A DNA stretch of 10,535 nucleotides from JBGSWC01 sp041752635 (GTDB lineage: Bacteria; Planctomycetota; Planctomycetia; Pirellulales; Lacipirellulaceae), in assembly GCA_041752635.1 (NCBI GenBank), contig JBGSWC010000116.1, positions 1-10,535 on the forward strand, in the 5' to 3' direction. The notes beneath the pieces were generated by a model. The model was not told the DNA's origin and ran no database searches. It worked only from the letters and a program-made list of their open reading frames with translations. Below are positions 1 to 5,654 of the stretch, piece after piece. Position 1 is the first letter of the stretch. The number at the start of each line of letters is the position of its first letter. Position numbers and translations under genes: made by a program.

Positions 1-1
1 C

Positions 2-616
2 ACGCGCGATATCGGCAATCTGCTGCGGCTCGACCTCAGCGATGGCACCGCGCTCGAAGTCACGACGCTGCATCCCATCTGCTCGGCCGATCGCCAAGAT
101 TGGGTCGCTGCCGGTGAACTCGTCGCGGGTGAGCAACTCGACGGACTCGACGCTACGGTGACCATCGAGTCGATCACCCCTCTCGGCCACGCCCCCGAAG
201 TCTACAACATCGAAGTCCACAGCCACCACGTCTACCGCGTGGCGGAGGTGGGGGTGTTGGTGCATAATGCGGGGCCTTGTGCTGCCGATTTCGCTGATGA
301 CCTATTAGACTTGCACCACAGTATTCCGAGGTCCATACAACGGCGGCTCAGCGAAGCCGGCAATCCTGCCGCTCTTCACCCAGATGTGATTGGTCGCCCT
401 GGACTTCCGAACAGAATTCCGGTCCCACGACAAGTTCATAGAGACATTCACGGCGGAAGTGGATACCGTGGAAACGACAGAACAGGGATCGGTGGCGGCC
501 ACTACAACAACGCGTTTCACCGGATGATCGAATCACGTGGTGGCTATGGAACTGTCAGCCGAGAAACCATTATTGAAATCCGTGACTTCTTAGTGCGATG
601 GTTTGAATTGAAATGA
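2..616 (+). CDS. Polymorphic toxin C-terminus: Hint domain plus SitA6-like HH nuclease domain (5' end outside window)
   Basis: The frame is open from base 2, so the start lies upstream; 204 residues are visible. The first ~89 residues are the end of a Hint (intein-like autoprocessing) domain: T-L-H-P-I at 65-79, then W-V-A-A-G-E-L, V-Y-N-I-E-V, and the closing V-H-N at 260-268. Such domains release C-terminal toxins in polymorphic toxin systems. The remainder has H-H-S-I-P (314-328), then V-P-R-Q-V-H-R-D-I-H (about 422-451) and G-G-H-Y-N-N-A-F-H, ending in R-D-F-L-V-R-W-F. This order (HH, HxxxH, GGxYN) matches, from memory, the SitA6 toxin lipoprotein family of Myxococcus and the HNH/EndoVII-like nucleases; the histidines would bind metal and cut nucleic acid. 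Nuclease activity is inferred. The stop overlaps the immunity gene start, as expected for a toxin/immunity pair. Hint call firm, nuclease subtype moderate. Confidence 0.85.
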   Translation, partial: TRDIGNLLRLDLSDGTALEVTTLHPICSADRQDWVAAGELVAGEQLDGLDATVTIESITPLGHAPEVYNIEVHSHHVYRVAEVGVLVHNAGPCAADFADDLLDLHHSIPRSIQRRLSEAGNPAALHPDVIGRPGLPNRIPVPRQVHRDIHGGSGYRGNDRTGIGGGHYNNAFHRMIESRGGYGTVSRETIIEIRDFLVRWFELK

Positions 617-1218
617 AGATCTATCTACTTGGGCATACAGTGCACAGATTAAAGAGCGATTTTGCTTCGGTTACGGCAGGGTCCCCAAGGTGCGACCTGT
701 GCGACATAAGCATCGGTGAGCATTCACCTCCTCTTCGATTCTATTGGGACTTTGAGTTTGGGGTGCCGCAGAGAGCTTTTGATGACAACCACGACTTTTA
801 TTGGGGTAGTTTCCAATTAATTGTAACTGATCGCGGAAGGCAGCGTGTCGAGCAGGCTCGCCTCAATCTGGCGTTTGTCGACATTGAGTTGGTAGAGACG
901 TCCTTATCGCAAGATGAGTTAGTCGTTACGCCTTGCGCCTCTCAGCCGACAGGATTGCACTGGGCAAGGCCCGTGCAATCGGTTGCCGCGGTTGCTAACG
1001 AGTCAAATCGCATCTGTAGCAAGTGCAACAAGTTTATCGACACTCCACGGCAACTTACACGGCTCATCGTTCGACATGACAGCGTAACTCACGACGAGTT
1101 GTTTTCGATTCGCCAGAATCGCGGTGAGCCGATGTTTGCTACCGAAACACTCAAGAACCGCCTGAGCGAGATGGGTTTACGTGGCATTGGTTTTTATCCA
1201 GCAGGACGACTCGTTTAG
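613..1218 (+). CDS. Probable immunity protein, SitI6-like double-CxxC family
   Basis: 201 residues. The ATG overlaps the toxin stop by four bases (ATGA), so translation is probably coupled; no Shine-Dalgarno site is visible. Two CxxC pairs, C27/C30 and C135/C138, lie about 105 residues apart and could bind one zinc ion. The C-terminus (about 160-196) reads D-E-L-F-S-I-R, then T-E-T-L-K, then M-G-L-R-G-I-G-F-Y-P. This arrangement fits the Myxococcus double-CXXCG proteins, now called SitI6, which protect against SitA6 toxins. Here the glycine after each CxxC is replaced (Asp, Asn). No signal peptide or membrane segment is seen, so a cytoplasmic protein that binds and blocks the nuclease is inferred. 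Base composition is AT-richer than the Hint region upstream, which suggests transfer as a cassette together with the toxin domain. Family assignment rests on remembered motifs, not on an alignment. Confidence 0.8.
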   Translation: MKIYLLGHTVHRLKSDFASVTAGSPRCDLCDISIGEHSPPLRFYWDFEFGVPQRAFDDNHDFYWGSFQLIVTDRGRQRVEQARLNLAFVDIELVETSLSQDELVVTPCASQPTGLHWARPVQSVAAVANESNRICSKCNKFIDTPRQLTRLIVRHDSVTHDELFSIRQNRGEPMFATETLKNRLSEMGLRGIGFYPAGRLV

Positions 1219-1347
1219 CTTTCACCCTCGCGACGAACGTAGGCAGATTGCGTGATGTACAGCGTTTATAACGCCTCACAACGACAGCGTGCGAATGGTG
1301 TAAACACGCTTGCAAATCAACCTCGACATGCCGGAACTCGGTCAACG

Positions 1348-1380
1348 AAAAGGTGTCAGGAACGAATGGCATTAACATTT
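1348..1380 (+). repeat. Left copy of an inverted repeat pair with an 11-bp core
   Basis: Reads AAAAG, core GTGTCAGGAAC (1353-1363), then a 17-bp arm GAATGGCATTAACATTT (1364-1380). Both outer arms reappear as exact reverse complements at 1579-1611, but the core is in the same orientation in both copies. The arrangement suggests a dispersed palindromic element or a local inversion. Confidence 0.8.
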
Positions 1381-1578
1381 ACCTAAATAATTGGTGCACA
1401 ATAACTTAGGCTCGCTATCGCTGCATTGCTTGCATGGAGTGCCTAATCGAGCAAGTAGCGAGTGGATCGAGTAATACTCGAGTCTCAGGGCGCCGACTCA
1501 ATGTGGTATCCAAATTAGTGGGTGAGATAGCACTGTTGTGACAGCAACGCTTACCCCTTGCGGTGTATAGACTTACGG

Positions 1579-1611
1579 AAATGTTAATGCCATTCGTGTC
1601 AGGAACCTTTT
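1579..1611 (-). repeat. Right copy of the inverted repeat pair
   Basis: The arm AAATGTTAATGCCATTC (1579-1595) is the exact reverse complement of 1364-1380. The core GTGTCAGGAAC (1596-1606) is identical and not inverted relative to the left copy. CTTTT (1607-1611) complements AAAAG at 1348-1352. About 200 bases separate the copies. Confidence 0.8.
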
Positions 1612-1960
1612 GACGGCCGACGGTGACATCCGCCAGCCATTCACAGGCCACGCCCCTCGCGTTTTTACCGTGCCGGCCAAATTTTGTTGTCGAAATTGGC
1701 CGCGCGGTGTGGTAGAACGGGTGCATGTAAAAACTCGTTTGATGCGCTGCAATGGATACGTCAGCAAGTGGCACCCGACACGCACGGGCGGGGACGCCTA
1801 TGCTACCAACTCTTTCCACTAGACTCTCCACACTCGACTCTCGACTCACTAAATCGGTTTTGTCCAAAACGTCGCCAACTGGTCGGTCAAAACCCAGGTA
1901 CGAAATTCACTCGCAACATGCGAAATCGACTGGAAAACAAGTGTTTTTTTCAATTTCGAC

Positions 1961-1988
1961 GGGAGACAAAAGTCGGGGTTTTGTCCCC
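1961..1988. repeat. Strong hairpin
   Basis: GACAAAA (1965-1971) pairs with TTTTGTC (1979-1985) around a 7-nt loop. Past one bulged A, GGG (1961-1963) pairs with CCC (1986-1988), giving about ten base pairs. No clean T-run follows on either strand, so a terminator role is uncertain; a structured RNA or protein-binding site is as likely. Confidence 0.45.
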
Positions 1989-2060
1989 TCCAATCGTGTT
2001 GGCTGTTTCGGGGTCAAAACGGTCGTGACAAAAGGCTGCTGTTGTGAACTGCGATTGTCC

Positions 2061-2076
2061 ACCGTCTGGCGACGGT
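2061..2076 (-). terminator. Possible transcription terminator hairpin behind sdhB and the small peptide gene
   Basis: ACCGTC and GACGGT form a perfect 6-bp stem around a four-base loop, ten bases beyond the stop of the 66-residue peptide gene. There is no T-run after it, so it would be a weak or atypical intrinsic terminator. Position is the main support. Confidence 0.35.
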
Positions 2077-2085
2077 AGCTACATT

Positions 2086-2286
2086 TCACTCGACCGCGCA
2101 ACCACCGGCACAACAGCCACCTTCGTCGGTCACGCTGGCGACCGACACACCCATCAGCGAGGCGACTTGCTCGGCAAACCAGGGCGAAGCTTGCACGGCC
2201 GCGCTCACGGCGCTTGCCGCGACGAGCGCAGCGATGGCCAAGGCTCCGACGAATTGCGAATCGTTTTTCTTTGGTTGACTGTTCAT
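2086..2286 (-). CDS. Small exported or membrane peptide with C-terminal cysteine cluster
   Basis: 66 residues, starting 7 bases after the sdhB stop on the same strand, so very likely cotranscribed. Residues 1-10 are polar with two lysines; about 12-33 form a hydrophobic Ala/Val-rich segment, either a membrane helix or a signal peptide with a possible A-V-Q-A cleavage site near 33. The remaining ~33 residues end in G-G-C-C-A-G-G-C-A-V-E, with cysteines at 58, 59 and 63. I do not recognise the family. The reading continues open upstream into sdhB, but the ATG at 2284-2286 gives a start that avoids overlap; no clear ribosome binding site is visible. The cysteines could bind metal or form disulfides if exported. 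An accessory role for the neighbouring dehydrogenase is conceivable but unsupported. Confidence 0.55.
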   Translation of the reverse strand: MNSQPKKNDSQFVGALAIAALVAASAVSAAVQASPWFAEQVASLMGVSVASVTDEGGCCAGGCAVE

Positions 2287-2293
2287 GGCATTT

Positions 2294-3151
2294 CTAGCGA
2301 TCGAACCATTTGGTGAACATCCGCCAGGTCGTTTGGCGACCGGCACGGGCGATGGAGGTCGTGAGCGGAATATGTTTGGGACAGACGGCCACACAATTTT
2401 GGGCGTTGCCACATTGCTGCAATCCACCCGGCTCCATGAGCGCGTCGAGTCGCTCGTCGGCGAGCATCTTGCCGGTGCCGTGATCGTTGTAGAGCATCAC
2501 TTGGCTGATCGCCGCCGGTCCGACGAATGCACCCGCGAGGGCCGTCTCTTGCCGCTTGGCGAAATCGGCGTCGCTCTCGTCCGGTCGTTGCACGACGTCG
2601 ACTTTCGCGTACTGGGGGCAAGCCTCGACACAGCAACCACAAGTCATGCACTCCGACAGCGGATAACGCGACTCTTGGCCTTCTTGCGACTCCCGCGGAC
2701 CGGGCCCACGATCATAATAGTCGTCGACCGGCACCCACGCCTTCACTCGTTCGAGAGTCTTGAACATGCGGCTGCGATCGACCACCAAGTCGCGGAGCAC
2801 GGGGAACTTGGTCATTGGTTGCAGCTCGATGACTCCTTCGTTGTCGTCAAGCAATTTGTCAACGAGTGCCGAACACGACTGCCGCACCCGGCCATTGATG
2901 ACCATTGTGCAGGAGCCGCAAACCTCTTCGAGGCAATTAGCGTCCCAGGCGACCGGCGTTGTTTTCGTTCCCTCGATTGTCCGCGCCATGGCCGCGATTT
3001 TTTGCAGCACGCTAATGACGTTGAGGTTCGGTTCGTACTGAATCCGGAATGTTTCCCAGCGACTCGACTCGCCAGGGGCGTTTTGCCTCAGCACCCGGAC
3101 CTCAAACGACTCGGGGCGGGGCGGGGCAACGTCTTTATTCGGGGCAATCAT
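2294..3151 (-). CDS. sdhB: Succinate dehydrogenase / fumarate reductase iron-sulfur subunit
   Basis: 285 residues, the electron-transfer subunit of respiratory complex II, passing electrons from the flavin of SdhA to quinone through three iron-sulfur clusters at the inner face of the cytoplasmic membrane. The [2Fe-2S] ligands are C73, C78, C81 and C93. The ferredoxin-like C-terminal half has C168, C171, C174 and C178, and C247, C253 and C257, giving the [4Fe-4S] and [3Fe-4S] centres. The segments D-R-S-R-M-F, K-A-W-V-P-V-D and C-P-K-H-I-P-L-T-T-S-I match the Bacillus-type SdhB rather than the Escherichia coli type. About 25 residues (182-208) are inserted between the cluster-binding motifs compared with the Bacillus protein as I remember it. 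No sdhA or sdhC is adjacent: a divergent J-domain gene lies upstream and a short peptide gene downstream. The family call is secure. Confidence 0.96.
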   Translation of the reverse strand: MIAPNKDVAPPRPESFEVRVLRQNAPGESSRWETFRIQYEPNLNVISVLQKIAAMARTIEGTKTTPVAWDANCLEEVCGSCTMVINGRVRQSCSALVDKLLDDNEGVIELQPMTKFPVLRDLVVDRSRMFKTLERVKAWVPVDDYYDRGPGPRESQEGQESRYPLSECMTCGCCVEACPQYAKVDVVQRPDESDADFAKRQETALAGAFVGPAAISQVMLYNDHGTGKMLADERLDALMEPGGLQQCGNAQNCVAVCPKHIPLTTSIARAGRQTTWRMFTKWFDR

Positions 3152-3190
3152 GCGTTATTCCGCAGGAAGAGGGTTCTTATTCGACACTTT

Positions 3191-3219
3191 ATTGTAGAGT
3201 TTCGCCCCCCGAGAGCCAA
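3191..3219 (-). promoter_or_regulatory. Candidate sigma-70-type promoter for sdhB
   Basis: On the minus strand TTGGCT (3214-3219) and TACAAT (3191-3196) are separated by 17 bases, about 40 bases before the sdhB start. The -10 matches the consensus at five of six positions and the -35 is partial. Spacing and location fit a promoter; no operator is evident. Confidence 0.4.
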
Positions 3220-3414
3220 GCGATCTCGACAGGCTGATTTTGCCGAATCATGGGCCGCCAAGACGCAATGCAGCGTGGCGTTGCAATTCTTTGCGGTTTT
3301 GCGACTTTGCTTCAAAAAACCTCAAACGAATCAAACCCTCAGCCAGTTCATCGCCAACCGACCTCGCTGTGAATACACTAAAACGGTCTCTTCATCGCAC
3401 CGATTCAACACACC

Positions 3415-4125
3415 ATGTCGGCTTACGATTCCCAGCGCGACGACACCAGCCCACTGGGGGCGACCATCAAAAATAACGCCGACTCGGTGCGGCGGACACG
3501 GAAGTCGCGTCACTTTCTGAAGGAGCTAGGCCTGTCGCTGCCGGTGACGCCCGAAGATGTCAAGCAGGCGTTCCGCGAACGGGCCAAATTGGCTCATCCC
3601 GACCATCAGGGAGGGAGCGCCGAAGAATTTCGCAAATTGCAAGCGGCGTTCGACAAGGCGTTGGAATTCGCCCAACGCAACGGCAAACGCATTCCCTGGG
3701 TCGGCATCCAGATGCCAATCTATATCGCGCAAAAGCACGTCGCCGAATTGGTCAGCAAGTGGGGCGGCGACGTCGAATTTGCCAGCTACGACTGGCTCGA
3801 AGACACCGTCGGCGAAGACTTCGCCACACTCGCCGACCGATTGTTCTCGATTGACCTCGCCGACCAGCCGATCGGCGACGCCCAGCTCGTCGAGTTGTGC
3901 GAAGAAGCCGACGGGGTGCGACACATCGAGCTATTGTTCCTGGCAAATACGAACGTCACCGACGAGGGGATTCTCGAAGTCACCAAGATGCGTAACCTCC
4001 GCTACATCGACCTGCGTGGCACCAAGGTGTCGAACGCGATGCGAAAACAAATCGCCCGTCTAGAACGTGTCGACCGGGTCGAAGGGATTCCCAAGAGCTG
4101 GTGGCAAAAGTTGTTGGGTGGGTAG
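3415..4125 (+). CDS. J-domain protein with C-terminal leucine-rich repeat segment
   Basis: 236 residues. Residues about 33-88 form a J domain: helix II region D-V-K-Q-A-F-R-E-R-A, the diagnostic H-P-D at 61-63 followed by H-Q-G-G, then F-R-K-L-Q-A-A-F as helix III. J domains stimulate the ATPase of a DnaK/Hsp70 partner. There is no Gly/Phe region, no zinc-binding cysteines and no DnaJ C-terminal domain, so this is not the housekeeping DnaJ. The middle (about 95-165) is unrecognised. Residues 171-213 look like one to two leucine-rich repeats: L-L-F-L-A-N-T-N-V-T-D-E-G, then L-R-Y-I-D-L-R-G-T-K-V. No signal peptide or membrane helix is seen, so it is probably cytoplasmic. It is divergent from sdhB and followed by about 300 bases without a convincing gene. 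Client or partner unknown. Confidence 0.88.
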   Translation: MSAYDSQRDDTSPLGATIKNNADSVRRTRKSRHFLKELGLSLPVTPEDVKQAFRERAKLAHPDHQGGSAEEFRKLQAAFDKALEFAQRNGKRIPWVGIQMPIYIAQKHVAELVSKWGGDVEFASYDWLEDTVGEDFATLADRLFSIDLADQPIGDAQLVELCEEADGVRHIELLFLANTNVTDEGILEVTKMRNLRYIDLRGTKVSNAMRKQIARLERVDRVEGIPKSWWQKLLGG

Positions 4126-4422
4126 CTTTCTGATGAACTTTAGCGTCGAGCCACTACCGGAACCAAGTCCGCAAACAGTGTTTGCTCGACCGCATTACTT
4201 GATGCAATCGGGCGTCGATTTTAGCTTGTCGAACTTAGCTTTTAGTCAAACGGTCCATAGAATCAAATACCTCAAGCCGTTTAGTGCTTGGCGTAGGGAG
4301 CGGATTGAGCTTGGCACTCATCTACGCTCATGCGTGCAGCAGCAGCGCGAGCGATCACCCCAGTCTTGTGAGCCTAAAGCGAATTTTTCGACGGGCGAGC
4401 TTGAGAAAAAAGGAACGTAGCA

Positions 4423-4641
4423 GTGGACGATAAAGAACAAAAGGATGTGGCCGACGACGATGTTGACAACAAAGATCAAAATACTGACAAAGTCGACAAA
4501 CAAGAACCGAACGCTGACGAAGCCAAGCAGGACTATACAAGTCACTGGGACAGAGATTATATGCCCCGCGAGCAAGTCGATGCGGCGTACGAAGAGGGTC
4601 GCGAAAAGCGTGAGGAAGAGGAAGCGGACGAATCCAAATAA
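4423..4641 (+). CDS. Small acidic hydrophilic protein
   Basis: 72 residues starting at GTG, with AGGA at 4411-4414 eight bases upstream, one of the better ribosome binding sites in the window. The protein is extremely rich in Asp, Glu and Lys (first half D-D-K, D-D-D-V-D-N-K, last part E-G-R-E-K-R-E-E-E-E) with no cysteine or hydrophobic segment, so probably disordered or a long charged helix. A slightly more ordered middle reads H-W-D-R-D-Y-M-P-R-E-Q-V-D-A-A-Y. It ends ten bases before the convergent radical SAM gene stop. I do not recognise the family and give no function. Low sequence complexity means a chance open frame cannot be excluded, but the binding site and the consistent composition favour a gene. 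Confidence 0.55.
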   Translation: MDDKEQKDVADDDVDNKDQNTDKVDKQEPNADEAKQDYTSHWDRDYMPREQVDAAYEEGREKREEEEADESK

Positions 4642-4651
4642 CGTATGGCCG

Positions 4652-5542
4652 CTAGTACCCACTCGTCCCATAAAAGGCCTTTGCCACCAAGCCGGTTCGC
4701 GCGGTCACCAGGTCGACAATCGCGTCGACCTCGGCGTCGTCGAGCGCCTGGACGAATGACTCGGCCGGTTTGCGGGCGATGGTGTAGATTTGCACCAGCT
4801 TGAGCTGGCCACCGCTGGCGGTGATTTCGTTGAGCCGATCGCAAAACGCGTTGAGTTCATCAGGCGAGGGGGGCTCGCCCGCCACGCGCATGAACAGCGA
4901 CTGAATCACCAGTGGCCGCACCCGCGCGGCGGCGGCGATGTTGTCGAGCACCTGTCGAAATGGAATTGGCGTACGTTCGATGAGCTTGTAGTAATCGTCG
5001 GTGCCCGCTTCGAGCTTGGCCCAGATTTCGCCATTGTTCTGGTCGAGCACTGCCAGACCGCGCTGGACATGGGGGCGATGGAACATGCTGGCATTGGTGA
5101 TGAGCACCATTTTCACGTCATCGAGACCAAGCTCGCGTTTCACTTCGGCACAGCGGGCGACCAGCTCGTCGAAATTGCGATAGGTGGTCGGCTCGCCATC
5201 ACCCGAAAAGGCGATATCGCGAAGCACACGCAACTCGGCCGGCACACTCGCGAACTTGGGCACCTGGTACAACTCGCCACTGGCGGCGAGCGTGAGCACG
5301 TGCCTTAGCTCGTCGACCAACTGGTCGAACTCGACGAATTTGGTCTCGCTCTGCCGGGTGCGATCGACTTGGCAGTAAATGCAGTCGAAATTGCAAATTT
5401 TGTCGGGGTTGAGGTTCACGCCAATCGAGATGCCCCCCGACCGTCGGCTGAGCACTGGATAGACGAACCGGTTCTCGGCAAAACGCCGCTCGTGCTGGGT
5501 GTGTAGCAGGTGGGTCGTCGGGGTATTCGCGTCGATTGACAT
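4652..5542 (-). CDS. Radical SAM protein, COG0731 (wyosine-synthase-like) type
   Basis: 296 residues. The radical SAM cluster motif C-N-F-D-C-I-Y-C places the [4Fe-4S] ligands at C50, C54 and C57; A-F-S-G-D-G-E-P-T at 111-119 is the SAM-binding GxGEP-type motif. Preceding G-V-N-L-N-P-D-K-I and later M-V-L-I-T-N-A-S fit the group annotated as Fe-S oxidoreductases related to archaeal TYW1 (tRNA wybutosine synthesis). Bacterial members of this group have no settled substrate as far as I know, and bacteria do not make wybutosine, so a tRNA role is not claimed. No flavodoxin or SPASM domain is visible. The gene is convergent with the acidic-protein gene. The ATG at 5540-5542 lies 30 bases from a palindromic repeat that separates it from the upstream protease gene. 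Confidence 0.9.
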   Translation of the reverse strand: MSIDANTPTTHLLHTQHERRFAENRFVYPVLSRRSGGISIGVNLNPDKICNFDCIYCQVDRTRQSETKFVEFDQLVDELRHVLTLAASGELYQVPKFASVPAELRVLRDIAFSGDGEPTTYRNFDELVARCAEVKRELGLDDVKMVLITNASMFHRPHVQRGLAVLDQNNGEIWAKLEAGTDDYYKLIERTPIPFRQVLDNIAAAARVRPLVIQSLFMRVAGEPPSPDELNAFCDRLNEITASGGQLKLVQIYTIARKPAESFVQALDDAEVDAIVDLVTARTGLVAKAFYGTSGY

Positions 5543-5572
5543 AGTTGAAGTTTAGGCAGACGCCGTCGGTTT

Positions 5573-5654
5573 GGGAAATGACGAATGACGAAATCCGAAT
5601 GACGAACACTAGTGCCGATTTCGTCATTCGTCATTCGTGCTTCGTCATTCCCCC
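5573..5654. repeat. Palindromic repeat built from GAATGACGAA units (copy A)
   Basis: Two arms made of AATGACGAA blocks face each other around the perfect palindrome CACTAGTG (5607-5614). Block order differs somewhat between arms, so pairing is imperfect. The same block sequence makes the palindrome at 7494-7560. The right arm runs into the 3' end of the protease gene and contains its TGA stop (5645-5647). It is likely a dispersed repeat rather than a gene-specific regulator. Confidence 0.8.

Larger units (their letters stand above)
1219..2085. other. Long intergenic stretch without a supported gene
   Basis: Open frames exist on both strands, but they overlap one another, lack ribosome binding sites, have erratic composition and match nothing I recognise. 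The stretch holds an inverted-repeat pair (1348-1380 and 1579-1611), a loose GGCCAAATTT/AAATTGGCC inverted repeat around 1676-1702, a strong hairpin at 1961-1988 and a small hairpin at 2061-2076. From 1855 to 2035 the motif GACAAAA or its complement recurs several times. Degraded remains of earlier toxin/immunity cassettes are possible, but I see no recognisable remnant. Confidence 0.6.

Noticed and set aside
1219..1347. Integron-type attC site after the immunity gene
   Set aside because: Words such as TTATAACGCC caught the eye, but no matching pair of inverse and core sites with the needed spacing could be found.
1415..1867. 150-codon open frame on the minus strand
   Set aside because: It crosses the inverted repeat copy and overlaps frames on the other strand, has no ribosome binding site and its residues look random (Arg, Cys and His rich without order).
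1752..2078. 108-codon plus-strand frame
   Set aside because: Low-complexity Ser/Thr/Arg translation crossing the hairpin region, with competing frames of similar length; no domain pattern.
2285..3520. 411-codon plus-strand frame opposite sdhB
   Set aside because: It is the complement of a secure iron-sulfur subunit gene and runs on through the promoter region into the J-domain gene; high GC alone keeps it open.
4133..4420. Possible 95-residue gene between the J-domain gene and the acidic-protein gene
   Set aside because: No ribosome binding site and no recognisable pattern; the frame also overlaps the end of the J-domain gene. The interval 4126-4422 is left without a gene.
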